Part shown: piece by piece, positions 8,414 through 16,532 of the stretch
How positions within the stretch are numbered: the stretch's first letter is position 1
Layout: every line of letters begins with the position of its first letter
Assembly: GCA_017984315.1 (NCBI GenBank)
Contig: JAGNZR010000011.1
Span: 1 to 32,274 of the forward strand
Direction of reading: 5' to 3'
DNA length: 32,274 bases
From: Fusobacteriaceae bacterium
Lineage (GTDB): Bacteria > Fusobacteriota > Fusobacteriia > Fusobacteriales > Fusobacteriaceae
The notes under the pieces: model-generated
Database searches by the model: none
Told to the model about the DNA's origin: nothing
What the model saw: the letters and a program-made list of their open reading frames with translations, nothing else
Translations under genes and position numbers: made by a program

Positions 8414-10331
8414 GAGTGTTTTTCTTTCTGAGATTATTGAGAAATTAAATTTAACACCATTGAATAAAATTGAAGAGGATATTGAGATATTTAATTCTGG
8501 AATTTACAGAGTAGGTTATGAATTTGCTGGTTTTTTTCAATGCGAACTAGATGAATTACATAATTGCATACATATCATTGGGAAGAAAGAAAGTTTATAT
8601 TTAAGGAAACTACCTTTAGACATAAGAGAAGCTACATTAAAAAAATATTTTTCTTATCCTTTCCCTCTTATAATTGCTAGCTGTGATAGTGGTATTTCAG
8701 ATGAATTTTTATACTATGCTAAAAAAAATAGAAAAGTTGTTTTAAAATCTAATTTAAAGACAGTTGAGACAATAAGAGAATTAAAATTTTATCTTAGTAA
8801 AATTTTAGGCGAAGAGTTAATTATGGATGGATATGTCCTTTTAGAAATAGAGGGAGTAGGAGTTTTATTGACAGGGGATAATGATATAAAAGTAGGTGTT
8901 ACAGTAGAGCTTTTAGAAAGAGGGCATAAACTTATAAGTGATAATAATATCCTAGTTAGAAAAGATGATATGAATAATCTGATTGGATTTAATATGTTAA
9001 ATAATGTTTTAGAAAAAGTTGATTTTTTTCTAGAAAGTAACGGAAAAAAAATTGACATTACAAATCATTTTGGAATAAAATCAACGAGGACTAATAAAAG
9101 AATTGATATGATCATCGAGCTAGAGAGGTGGCAAGAGGATAAATTTTATGACCGACTTGGATTAGATGAGTATTATGAGAAAATATTGGATGTTAATACA
9201 CCCAAAATAACCCTTCCAGTAAAAAAAGGAAGAAATTTAGCTGTAATAATTGAATCTGGAGCAATGAATCGTAGATTAAAAAAAATGGGGGTGAACTCTG
9301 CACAATATTTTTGGACAGAGTCTAAAAAATTGATTCAGGAAAATAAAATGAAAAGAGATGATAAATCTAAAGAGGTAACAGGACTTCCATTAAGAAAATT
9401 AATTAATAAATTCGATTTAAAAGTTATAGTAGGGGAAGAATATATTGATGAAAAAAGAATAAAAATATCTAATATACATAAGCCTTCTTTGGCTTTATCA
9501 GGGTATTTTGACATGTACGAAGAGGAAGGGTACGACGGAATACAGATATTTTCAGAGGTAGAATTTAATTTTTTAGAAAATAAAATAAATCAAAATGAAA
9601 GAGAAAGGAATTTAAGAAGATATTTAAGTTATGATTTTCCATTGATAATAGTTACTTCTGAAGTGCAAGTTCCTGAATATTTTATAAAAAAAGTAAAAGA
9701 GTTTAATTTGGTTTTGGCCAGAACAAATTTAAAAAGATCTGCCCAGGTTGTAGCAATTTATAACTCATATTTAGAATATAAATTTGCACCAAGTATCTCT
9801 ATGCATGGAGTTTTTGTAGAACTTCATGGATTTGGAGTTTTGTTAACAGGAAAAAGTGGGATAGGTAAAAGTGAGACTGCTCTTGAACTTATCCATAGAG
9901 GGCATAGACTTGTTGCAGATGATGTAGTTAAATTTACAAAGGACCCAGCAGGAGATATTATAGGAAAGGCTGATAAACTCCCTTATTTTATGGAAGTAAG
10001 AGGATTGGGTATTATTGATGTAAAAACACTTTACGGGCTAGGTGCTGTAAGGATTGATAAAAGACTGGATATAATAATTGAATTGCAAGAGTCACTAACC
10101 AATGAAGAGTATTTAACTGAAATGGAATTTTCAAAAAAAATTGACGTTATTGGAGTCTCTTTTGATAAAGTATTATTATATATCTCTTCCGGAAGAAATG
10201 CCGCAGCAATGGTAGAAATAGCTGTAATGAACTTAATGGCAAAAAAATTAGGTTATGATTCTGAAAAAGCATATAAAGAAGGAATTTCTAGACTGAGTGT
10301 AGAGGACAAGGAAAGATTAGGGATACATTAA
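8388..10331 (+). CDS. hprK: Tandem HPr kinase/phosphorylase with an inactive-looking first copy
   Basis: HPr kinase phosphorylates and dephosphorylates the serine of the PTS protein HPr in response to metabolic state. Normal length is about 310 residues; this one has 647 and contains two full copies. Copy 2 (about 333-640) has everything expected: MHG with H473, P-loop GKSGIGKSE (488-496), HRLVADD (506-512), the signature MEVRGLGIID (535-544) and GRNAAAMVE (602-610). Copy 1 (about 1-315) aligns throughout but reads MDG for MHG, GDNDIKVGV for the P-loop, HKLISDN for HRLVADD, and LESNGKKID for MEVRGLGIID. It should not bind ATP in the usual way. AGGAGGGG lies nine bases before the ATG, and the frame is unbroken. 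No ptsH is in the window. Copy 1 may be regulatory or structural. Confidence 0.92.
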   Translation: MNTMKKSIKSVFLSEIIEKLNLTPLNKIEEDIEIFNSGIYRVGYEFAGFFQCELDELHNCIHIIGKKESLYLRKLPLDIREATLKKYFSYPFPLIIASCDSGISDEFLYYAKKNRKVVLKSNLKTVETIRELKFYLSKILGEELIMDGYVLLEIEGVGVLLTGDNDIKVGVTVELLERGHKLISDNNILVRKDDMNNLIGFNMLNNVLEKVDFFLESNGKKIDITNHFGIKSTRTNKRIDMIIELERWQEDKFYDRLGLDEYYEKILDVNTPKITLPVKKGRNLAVIIESGAMNRRLKKMGVNSAQYFWTESKKLIQENKMKRDDKSKEVTGLPLRKLINKFDLKVIVGEEYIDEKRIKISNIHKPSLALSGYFDMYEEEGYDGIQIFSEVEFNFLENKINQNERERNLRRYLSYDFPLIIVTSEVQVPEYFIKKVKEFNLVLARTNLKRSAQVVAIYNSYLEYKFAPSISMHGVFVELHGFGVLLTGKSGIGKSETALELIHRGHRLVADDVVKFTKDPAGDIIGKADKLPYFMEVRGLGIIDVKTLYGLGAVRIDKRLDIIIELQESLTNEEYLTEMEFSKKIDVIGVSFDKVLLYISSGRNAAAMVEIAVMNLMAKKLGYDSEKAYKEGISRLSVEDKERLGIH

Positions 10332-10344
10332 AGAGGAGTAAAGA

Positions 10345-11343
10345 ATGAAAATGAAAATTTTTGAAGAAGTAGTGAGAAAAATACACGAAAGCAAAAATAT
10401 TGTATTAACTACACATTTAAACCCTGACGGAGATGGAATTGGTGCAGTGATTGCATTACTTTTAGGATTAAATAAATATATAAAAAATAAAGGGTTAAAT
10501 GATAAGAGAATAAGAGTGATAATTGTTGATAATATCCCTAGTAACCTAAAGTTTTTGTTTGGATCTGAACTAATAGAAAAATATGAGAATTACAATACAA
10601 AATATTCTTCAGATTTATTAATAGCTTTAGATACAGGAACTTTAGAAAGAGTTGGAGATATAAAAAATATATCAAAGAATATATCAAAAAATATAATAAA
10701 TATAGACCACCATGTAAGCAATACAAATTACGGTATAATTAATTATATTGATTCTAAATGTGCCTCAACTTGTGAAATAATCTATGAACTATTAGAATTT
10801 ATGGATATAGAGATAGATGCTTTAATAGGGGAAGCTTTATATACTGGATTCATAAACGATACAGGAAATTTTAAACACTCTAATGTTTTACCTGAAACTT
10901 TTGAAAAAGCTTCAAAACTTATTGCTGCTGGTGTAGATAATACGAAAATAATAAGGGAGTTTTTGGACCGAAAAAAATATTCCGCTTTAAAGCTTTTTGG
11001 TCGTGCACTGGAGAGAGCAAATATAATAGAAGATAAAAAATTTATATATACATATATATCACAAACTGATTTTAAAGAATTTTGTGGAGATAAATTTGAT
11101 ACTGATGGGATTGTAGAGTTTATACTTCAATGTGATTTAGCAGAAACTTCTCTCTTCTTGAGAGAGGAGGAGAATGGAAGTATAAAGGGAAGTATGAGAA
11201 CTAAAAGTGATATTTTAGACCTAAATGATATTGTGGGAGTATTTTCAGGTGGTGGTCACAAGAAGGCAGCAGGATTCTCTTCAAAATTAAGTTGTCAGGA
11301 AATAGTAAAAAAAATAATGGAAATTTTAGAAAAAATAGAGTAG
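10345..11343 (+). CDS. nrnA: DHH/DHHA1 phosphoesterase, NrnA-type nanoRNase/pAp phosphatase
   Basis: The 332-residue cytoplasmic protein matches bifunctional oligoribonuclease/pAp phosphatase NrnA in length and layout. The DHH domain has the metal-binding HLNPDGDG (D28, D30), ALDTG (D96), and DHH itself at 121-123, followed by TGFINDTGNF. The C-terminal DHHA1 domain carries the substrate-binding GGGHKKAAGF (302-311). Expected roles are degrading two-to-five-base RNA ends and removing the 3' phosphate of pAp. A GAGGAG site is six bases upstream of the ATG, and the gene starts 13 bases after hprK. Related DHH proteins act on cyclic dinucleotides, so the exact substrate is inferred from length and the lack of extra domains. 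Confidence 0.88.
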   Translation: MKMKIFEEVVRKIHESKNIVLTTHLNPDGDGIGAVIALLLGLNKYIKNKGLNDKRIRVIIVDNIPSNLKFLFGSELIEKYENYNTKYSSDLLIALDTGTLERVGDIKNISKNISKNIINIDHHVSNTNYGIINYIDSKCASTCEIIYELLEFMDIEIDALIGEALYTGFINDTGNFKHSNVLPETFEKASKLIAAGVDNTKIIREFLDRKKYSALKLFGRALERANIIEDKKFIYTYISQTDFKEFCGDKFDTDGIVEFILQCDLAETSLFLREEENGSIKGSMRTKSDILDLNDIVGVFSGGGHKKAAGFSSKLSCQEIVKKIMEILEKIE

Positions 11344-11386
11344 ACTATATTAAGATAAAAAATTGAGAATCAGGAAGGGGTAAAAT

Positions 11387-11692
11387 ATGGATATAGTTTT
11401 TGCAAAACCTAATAAATTTGAAAATATAATAAAATATATGGATTACGTTAGTAACGATGTGATTTTGCATATTAATTTTCAGGATTTAGATTCTAAGACA
11501 GCTCAAAGAGTTTTAGATTTTGTTAGCGGTGCAGCGTATATTAAAGATGCAATTATAGTTACACCAGGAGAGAGTGTGTTTTGCGTGCTGCCGAAATCTA
11601 AAGAATATGTAATGGATTATAGAAATACTGCTCCAGGTTTAATTGATCCCCGTCATGATGAAGAGGAAGAGATAAGACCTAATAGAAAATAG
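11387..11692 (+). CDS. sepF: SepF-family cell division protein, short form
   Basis: The 101-residue protein matches the conserved SepF core, which binds the FtsZ tail and helps anchor and align the division ring. Recognisable parts are AKPNKFENI at the start, DVILHINFQDLD, AQRVLDFVSGAAY and VFCVLPKS. B. subtilis SepF is about 150 residues and begins with an amphipathic membrane-targeting helix and linker. Here the protein starts directly at the core and instead has an acidic then basic tail (DEEEEIRPNRK). AAGGGG lies six bases before the ATG. It ends the mtnN-to-sepF cluster just before a terminator, with an ftsW/rodA gene next, which supports a division role. Confidence 0.82.
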   Translation: MDIVFAKPNKFENIIKYMDYVSNDVILHINFQDLDSKTAQRVLDFVSGAAYIKDAIIVTPGESVFCVLPKSKEYVMDYRNTAPGLIDPRHDEEEEIRPNRK

Positions 11693-11700
11693 GGAAAATA

Positions 11701-11725
11701 AAGAGTGAGTTATCACTCTTTTTTT
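11701..11725 (+). terminator. Intrinsic terminator between sepF and ftsW
   Basis: AAGAGTGA (11701-11708) and TCACTCTT (11713-11720) form a perfect eight-pair stem with loop GTTA, followed by T-run 11719-11725. It begins eight bases after the sepF stop and ends 29 bases before the ftsW start. Confidence 0.85.
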
Positions 11726-11754
11726 AAAAAATTATTATATTTGGAGATAGCTAA

Positions 11755-12987
11755 GTGGAAGAAAAAAATATTTATTTAAAACATATAGAAGTAAAGAAAA
11801 AAAAGGATATAATGGATAAATATAAAAAATTTATGCTAAGAAATCTATCCATAGTTATTGTGCTGCTGTTAATAATTATAATAAGCATAATCAATATCTA
11901 TAGTGCTAGTTTTTATAGTATGGGAATGAAAAACAAATATCTTTTTCAGCATTTTTGCTATATAATAGTAGCTACCATAATTTTGCTGATAAGTTGCAGA
12001 ATTGATTATAACGTATACAACAGTGGAAATAAAGTAAGACTTATTTTATTTATTGTAATTGTAGTATTTGGAGGGATGAAGATTCTATCTTATATGGCAC
12101 CTCAAATTGTTCCTAGAATAAATGGTGCTACAGGGTGGATAAGGATTCCAGGGATAGGTGGACTACAGCCTGCAGAGATATTTAAAATAATTTTTGTTAT
12201 AATGTTTGCTCAGCGTTTAAGTTTAAGTGAAAGGGAACGCCATAAAGATTTTGAAATTGTAAAATTTAATTTAGTTATCCCTGTAGTTTTTTTTGTAGCT
12301 ATTCTTACACAGAATGATTTGGGAACATTAATTCATTATGGTTTAATATATCTTTTTATGCTTTTTATGACAAAAATTGCTATGAAGTATATAGTTGGGC
12401 TCTCTACATTAGGTGGAATATCTGGTGTAATAATGTTGATGTATGTTTATTTTACTGATTTTACTGCAAGCGGATATAAAATCTTAAGAATAAAAAGTTT
12501 TCTAGTAGGACTTTTAAGTAATTATTATGATAATGATAAAGGGTATCAAGTTAGACAATCTTTAATAGGGATTGGAAGTGGAGGAATATTTGGGAAGGGG
12601 TATGGAAATGGAATACAAAAATATAGTTACCTTCCTGAGATACACACAGACTTTATATTTACCTCTTATGCAGAGGAGTTTGGATTTGTAGGGGTATTAG
12701 CACTTATCTTTTTAATGATATCACTTTTTAGCTTAATTAAATATACAGCTATTGAGTGCGAAGATTATTTCGGAAAGTATTTAGCAATAGGGATAGGGGG
12801 ATATGTAATGCTCCAATTTTTAATAAATATCTCTGTAGCTATTGGATTACTTCCAGTATTTGGAATACCTATGCCACTGATGAGTTTTGGTGGAAGTTCC
12901 TTAGTTGCTGTTTTTTTTGCTTTAGGTATAATTTTAAATATAAATTATCAAAATGCAAGAAAATTAAAAATTGAAAATGCAATGTAG
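11755..12987 (+). CDS. SEDS peptidoglycan glycosyltransferase (FtsW/RodA/SpoVE family)
   Basis: The 410-residue protein has about ten membrane segments and polymerises lipid II into glycan strands together with a partner transpeptidase. Family motifs are NGATGWIRIPGIGGLQPAE (123-141), QNDLGT (186-191), YLPEIHTDFIF (292-302) with the probable catalytic aspartate D299, and the C-terminal GIPMPLMSFGGSS. The start is GTG at 11755 with GGAG eight bases upstream; an in-frame ATG at 11812 would remove 19 basic, cytoplasmic residues and is a possible alternative. The adjacent sepF favours FtsW (division), but RodA (elongation) cannot be excluded, and no penicillin-binding protein gene lies nearby. 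A terminator lies just upstream, so its expression is unclear. Confidence 0.88.
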   Translation: MEEKNIYLKHIEVKKKKDIMDKYKKFMLRNLSIVIVLLLIIIISIINIYSASFYSMGMKNKYLFQHFCYIIVATIILLISCRIDYNVYNSGNKVRLILFIVIVVFGGMKILSYMAPQIVPRINGATGWIRIPGIGGLQPAEIFKIIFVIMFAQRLSLSERERHKDFEIVKFNLVIPVVFFVAILTQNDLGTLIHYGLIYLFMLFMTKIAMKYIVGLSTLGGISGVIMLMYVYFTDFTASGYKILRIKSFLVGLLSNYYDNDKGYQVRQSLIGIGSGGIFGKGYGNGIQKYSYLPEIHTDFIFTSYAEEFGFVGVLALIFLMISLFSLIKYTAIECEDYFGKYLAIGIGGYVMLQFLINISVAIGLLPVFGIPMPLMSFGGSSLVAVFFALGIILNINYQNARKLKIENAM

Positions 12988-13000
12988 TTTAAATAGATGC

Positions 13001-13031
13001 GAGTATAGACTGGTTCTATACTCCTTTTTTT
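13001..13031 (+). terminator. Terminator after the ftsW/rodA gene
   Basis: GAGTATAGA (13001-13009) pairs perfectly with TCTATACTC (13015-13023) around loop CTGGT, followed by a C and a T-run (13025-13031). It separates ftsW/rodA from the next promoter. Confidence 0.88.
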
Positions 13032-13055
13032 ATTGAAAAAATAAGATTTTTTACT

Positions 13056-13085
13056 TTGACAATAGGACAATGAATATTATATAAT
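13056..13085 (+). promoter_or_regulatory. Consensus sigma-70 promoter for the DUF896-asnS cluster
   Basis: TTGACA (13056-13061) and TATAAT (13080-13085) are both perfect, with an 18-base spacer. Transcription would start near 13092, about 27 bases before the DUF896 start. This is the best promoter match in the window. Confidence 0.78.
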
Positions 13086-13118
13086 ATGAAATAGAAATTA
13101 AAGAATTAGGAGTAAACT

Positions 13119-13298
13119 ATGGATATGAAAAATATAATAGAAAAAGTAAATTACTACTCTAAACTTTCAAAATCAAGAGAGCTAACTACTGAGGAGAAAC
13201 AGAGTAGAGAAGAGTATAGAAGAGCTTATATAGAGCAGTTTAAAGCACAGGTAAAAGGGCATTTAGACAACGTAAAAATTGTAGATAAACTTAACTAA
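13119..13298 (+). CDS. DUF896 family small protein (YnzC-like)
   Basis: This 59-residue frame reads MDMKNIIEKVNYYSKLSKSR, then LTTEEKQSREEYRRAYIEQF, then KAQVKGHLDNVKIVDKLN. That pattern (two short helices, LT-EE, R-EY---F, then an N/D-V-K-I-V/I-D end) is the DUF896 signature known from B. subtilis YnzC, a cytoplasmic two-helix protein of unclear function. TTAGGAG lies before the ATG at 13119, and the consensus promoter sits directly upstream. The asnS start is 50 bases downstream with no terminator between, so the two are probably co-transcribed. No function is proposed. Confidence 0.85.
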   Translation: MDMKNIIEKVNYYSKLSKSRELTTEEKQSREEYRRAYIEQFKAQVKGHLDNVKIVDKLN

Positions 13299-13348
13299 TT
13301 TATAATTAACATTATTAATAAAATTAAAGAATAGATGGAGGCATTTTT

Positions 13349-14740
13349 ATGAAAACAATTTCAGTAAGAGAATTACAAAGAAACTATGAAAAGTATCTGG
13401 GTTCTGAAGTGAATTTAGCTGGTTGGGTAAAAAAAATAAGAGCACAAAAAGAGTTTGGTTTTATTGAGTTAAATGATGGATCATTTTTTAATGGAGTTCA
13501 AGTTGTATATTCAGATAAATTAGCAAATTTTGATGAAATATCAAGAGTTTCAATTTCATCTACAATAATTGTAAAAGGGAAAGTTGAAAAATCAGCAGGA
13601 GCAGGTCAGAAGTTTGAAATTATAGCTGAGAGTGTTGAAATATATCAAAAGGCAGATTTAGATTATCCGCTTCAAAATAAAAGACACTCTTTTGAGTATT
13701 TAAGAACAATTGCTCATTTAAGACCAAGAACTAACACATTTTCTGCAGTATTTAGAGTTAGATCAGTGCTAGCTTATGCAATACATAAATTTTTCCAAGA
13801 GAATGACTTCGTATATGTTCATACACCAATTATAACTGGATCAGATTGTGAAGGTGCAGGGGAGATGTTTAGAGTAACAACATTAGATATTAATAACCCT
13901 CCAAGAACAAAAGATGGAAAAATAGATAATTCAAAAGACTTTTTTGGAAAAGAGACTAACTTAACTGTAAGTGGGCAGCTAAATGTTGAAACATATTGTG
14001 CTGCATTTAAAAATGTATATACATTTGGTCCAACATTCAGAGCCGAGTATTCAAATACTTCAAGACACGCATCAGAGTTTTGGATGATAGAGCCTGAAAT
14101 TGCTTTTGGAAATTTAGAAGCTAATATGGAACTTGCAGAAAAAATGGTTAAATATATCATAAAATATGTTATGGAAAAATGCCCTGAAGAGATGGAATTC
14201 TTCAATACACACATTGAGAAAGGGTTATTTGATAAATTAAGTAATATTTTGGAAAATGATTTTGCAAAGTTATCATATACTGATGCAATAGATGTTTTAC
14301 TTAATTGTGGAGAGAAATTTGAATACCCTGTAAAGTGGGGAATTGATTTACAAAGTGAGCATGAGAGATATTTAGCAGAGGTTCATTTCAAAAAACCGGT
14401 ATTTTTAATAAACTATCCAAAAGATATAAAAGCTTTCTATATGAAGCTTAATGAAGATGGTAAAACTGTAAAGGCAATGGATCTATTAGTTCCAGGTATT
14501 GGTGAGATAATTGGTGGTTCTCAAAGAGAGGATAATTTAGAACTGTTACTAAAAAGAATGGATGAGATGAAACTTAATAAAGAGGATTATGGTTTCTATT
14601 TAGATTTAAGAAGATTTGGAAGTTTTCCACACTCTGGTTATGGATTAGGGTTTGAAAGAATGATGATGTATTTAACAGGTATGACTAATATACGTGACGT
14701 TGTACCATTCCCTAGAACACCAAAAAATGCAGAGTTTTAA
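13349..14740 (+). CDS. asnS: Asparaginyl-tRNA synthetase
   Basis: The 463-residue class IIb synthetase charges tRNA-Asn with asparagine in the cytoplasm. An N-terminal OB-fold anticodon-binding domain (about 1-110: [20 protein letters not shown]) is followed by a class II core with [31 protein letters not shown], the motif 2 region [20 protein letters not shown], and motif 3 [15 protein letters not shown] near the C-terminus. Length and the insertion before VSGQLNVE fit AsnS rather than the longer bacterial AspS. GGAGG is seven bases before the ATG. The hydrolase gene starts 15 bases downstream. I see no T-box leader. Confidence 0.96.
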   Translation: MKTISVRELQRNYEKYLGSEVNLAGWVKKIRAQKEFGFIELNDGSFFNGVQVVYSDKLANFDEISRVSISSTIIVKGKVEKSAGAGQKFEIIAESVEIYQKADLDYPLQNKRHSFEYLRTIAHLRPRTNTFSAVFRVRSVLAYAIHKFFQENDFVYVHTPIITGSDCEGAGEMFRVTTLDINNPPRTKDGKIDNSKDFFGKETNLTVSGQLNVETYCAAFKNVYTFGPTFRAEYSNTSRHASEFWMIEPEIAFGNLEANMELAEKMVKYIIKYVMEKCPEEMEFFNTHIEKGLFDKLSNILENDFAKLSYTDAIDVLLNCGEKFEYPVKWGIDLQSEHERYLAEVHFKKPVFLINYPKDIKAFYMKLNEDGKTVKAMDLLVPGIGEIIGGSQREDNLELLLKRMDEMKLNKEDYGFYLDLRRFGSFPHSGYGLGFERMMMYLTGMTNIRDVVPFPRTPKNAEF

Positions 14741-14755
14741 TTAATGGGGTGACTA

Positions 14756-15778
14756 ATGGTAACAAGAATATTACTTTTTATTATAGTTCTTATAATAATT
14801 TATATTGTAGTTAAGGATGATATTAGAACAAAATATAAAATTAAAAAGATATTTCAGTTAAAAGAACTAACTTATATCAGAAATATAGAGGATTTTATAG
14901 ATGAATCTTTTACTGAAGAGAGAGTAGATCAGTATGTGGTAAAAGAGACTCAAATAATAAAAAGTGAATATACAAAAGAGGAGATCCCTTTCGATCTTAT
15001 TTTACCTGTAGGTATTAAAGATTTTGAAGTGGATAGAGTACTGGTATTGTTGCATGGTATTAGAGACAAAAAAGAGGATTGGGTTGAGAAAGGAAAACTT
15101 TTAGAAAACTATATTCAACTTTTAGAAAGTGATAAAATAGGGAGAATAGCTTTTATTCTCCCTAATTCTGGTTACAGTGGTGAAAGCTGGTATACTAATT
15201 TTTACCAATTAGATGAATTTAGATATGAGGATTTTTTTAGCAAAGAGCTATTACCTTCAATAAAAGATAGATTTAAAAATGCTAAATTTGGGATTGCTGG
15301 TTTCTCTATGGGAGGGTACGGTTCCTATAAAATAGGTTTAAAAAATCTTGACTCTTTTCATGTAATAGGGAGTATGGCTGGTGCTATAAGTTTAATAAGG
15401 CTTATATTGAAGAGAAGAGTTTTTAGAATTTTTAAATATATGTATATCCCTAAAATTTTGTTTAATAAGTTTGATCAGCGACACTTTATAAGAGTTTTTG
15501 GCTCACAAGGTATTTCTATAATAAAAGAGGATCCCTATAGTATTATGAAAATGCTTAATTATGAGCAAATAAAAAATAAAAATTTTTATGCCAGTGTTGG
15601 AACTAGTGATAATGGGCCATATAGAATGTATCTGCAATGGATAGACTGTATAGGAAGGATGAAAAAATATAACTATAATTTCAAAGCATATTTATATGAG
15701 GGTGAGTCACATACTTGGAACTATATAGCAAAAGATTTGAAAAATTTTTTACAATATTTTAATGATAATACAAAATAA
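14756..15778 (+). CDS. Membrane-anchored alpha/beta hydrolase, esterase-like
   Basis: The 340-residue protein has a single N-terminal hydrophobic segment (about 4-19) that should anchor it in the inner membrane. Behind it is an alpha/beta-hydrolase domain resembling the esterase D / S-formylglutathione hydrolase group. VLVLLHG (95-101) begins the core and holds the oxyanion region. S184 in GFSMGGYGS is the nucleophile, D285 in GTSDNGP the probable acid, and H319 in GESHTW the histidine. Substrate is unknown. It starts 15 bases after asnS and ends 12 bases before the RNase M5 gene, so it is co-transcribed with RNA-related genes without an evident link. Confidence 0.75.
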   Translation: MVTRILLFIIVLIIIYIVVKDDIRTKYKIKKIFQLKELTYIRNIEDFIDESFTEERVDQYVVKETQIIKSEYTKEEIPFDLILPVGIKDFEVDRVLVLLHGIRDKKEDWVEKGKLLENYIQLLESDKIGRIAFILPNSGYSGESWYTNFYQLDEFRYEDFFSKELLPSIKDRFKNAKFGIAGFSMGGYGSYKIGLKNLDSFHVIGSMAGAISLIRLILKRRVFRIFKYMYIPKILFNKFDQRHFIRVFGSQGISIIKEDPYSIMKMLNYEQIKNKNFYASVGTSDNGPYRMYLQWIDCIGRMKKYNYNFKAYLYEGESHTWNYIAKDLKNFLQYFNDNTK

Positions 15779-15790
15779 AAAGGAGAACTA

Positions 15791-16333
15791 GTGAAAAAAA
15801 AAATAAAAGAGGTTATTGTAGTAGAGGGAAGGGATGATATATCCGCTGTAAAAGCTGCAGTAGATGCTGAAGTTGTGGCTGTTCATGGTTTTTCTGTAAA
15901 TAAATATAGAAATTTAGATAAGCTGGAAAAGGCATATGAGAATAATGGATTAATTATACTTACAGATCCTGATTATGCAGGTGAGCAGATTAGAAGAGCA
16001 ATAAGTAAAAGGTATCCTAATTCTAAAAATGCTTATATCTCTAGAGATGAAGGGATAAAAAATGGAGATTTAGGCGTAGAGAATGCAACACCTGAATCTA
16101 TAATTAGGGCATTAGAAAATGTAAAATTAGATGTTATAGATGATAATGGTGAAGATACATTTAGTTTTGAAGATTTAATAGATACAGGGCTGGTAGGTCA
16201 AAATAATTCTAAAATTTTAAGAGAGCACTTAGGAAAAAAGCTTTCAATTGGTTACTGTAATGGTAAACAGTTATTATCTAAACTTAATAGATATAATATA
16301 ACAAGGGAAGAATTTTTTAACGCATTAAAATAA
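15791..16333 (+). CDS. rnmV: Ribonuclease M5
   Basis: The 180-residue protein has an N-terminal Toprim domain with the metal-binding E12 in VVEGRDD and D59/D61 in LTDPDYAG, then the RNase M5 hallmark GVENATPESI. The C-terminal half is the M5-specific domain. In Bacillus the enzyme trims 5S rRNA precursors, with ribosomal protein L18 as partner. A 5S gene lies at the window start, but the two loci are separate. Translation starts at a GTG, with AGGAGA a few bases upstream; no ATG lies nearby. It ends its cluster at a terminator. The usual partner rsmA/ksgA is not downstream. Confidence 0.92.
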   Translation: MKKKIKEVIVVEGRDDISAVKAAVDAEVVAVHGFSVNKYRNLDKLEKAYENNGLIILTDPDYAGEQIRRAISKRYPNSKNAYISRDEGIKNGDLGVENATPESIIRALENVKLDVIDDNGEDTFSFEDLIDTGLVGQNNSKILREHLGKKLSIGYCNGKQLLSKLNRYNITREEFFNALK

Positions 16334-16350
16334 TAATTTAAAAGAAAAAA

Positions 16351-16385
16351 GAGGGTTATCACTTAAAAGTGAAAATCCTCTTTTT
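16351..16385. terminator. Terminator between RNase M5 and the small minus-strand gene
   Basis: GAGGGTTATCACTT (16351-16364) and AAGTGAAAATCCTC (16367-16380) form a 14-pair stem with one G-T and one A-A mismatch, then TTTTT. A-rich sequence on the left gives a U-tract for the minus strand too. The 3' end of the small minus-strand gene lies inside the stem. Confidence 0.82.
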
Positions 16386-16524
16386 CATTTAAATTAGAGC
16401 TGAGTCTAGTCTTATTTTTCTTTAATTTTCTATCGTAAAATTTAGCTAGTATCCCGAAAATATAAAGGGGAAATAAAAAAACATAGGCTAAATATACTGT
16501 TATATGGTATTTTCTTTTTTTCAT
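16363..16524 (-). CDS. 53-residue one-span membrane protein, unknown
   Basis: This frame reads MKKRKYHITVYLAYVFLFPL, then YIFGILAKFYDRKLKKNKTR, then a polar tail ending in EKEDFHF. Residues about 9-27 form one hydrophobic span between two basic stretches. AGGAGGAG lies just before the ATG and overlaps the stop codon of the amidase gene, so the two are spaced as a coupled pair (eight bases apart). The last codons and the stop are formed by the terminator stem, which is unusual but workable. I recognise no family. A gene is likely but not certain, given its size. Confidence 0.5.
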   Translation of the reverse strand: MKKRKYHITVYLAYVFLFPLYIFGILAKFYDRKLKKNKTRLSSNLNEKEDFHF

Positions 16525-16532
16525 ATCTCCTC

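Noticed and set aside
8388-9330. First HprK copy as a pseudogene remnant
   Set aside because: The frame is continuous with the active copy and with its ribosome binding site, and similarity covers the whole domain. An inactive domain is a better description than a broken gene.
13819-14214. 131-residue frame antisense to asnS
   Set aside because: Lies fully inside a conserved synthetase and has no binding site or family match.
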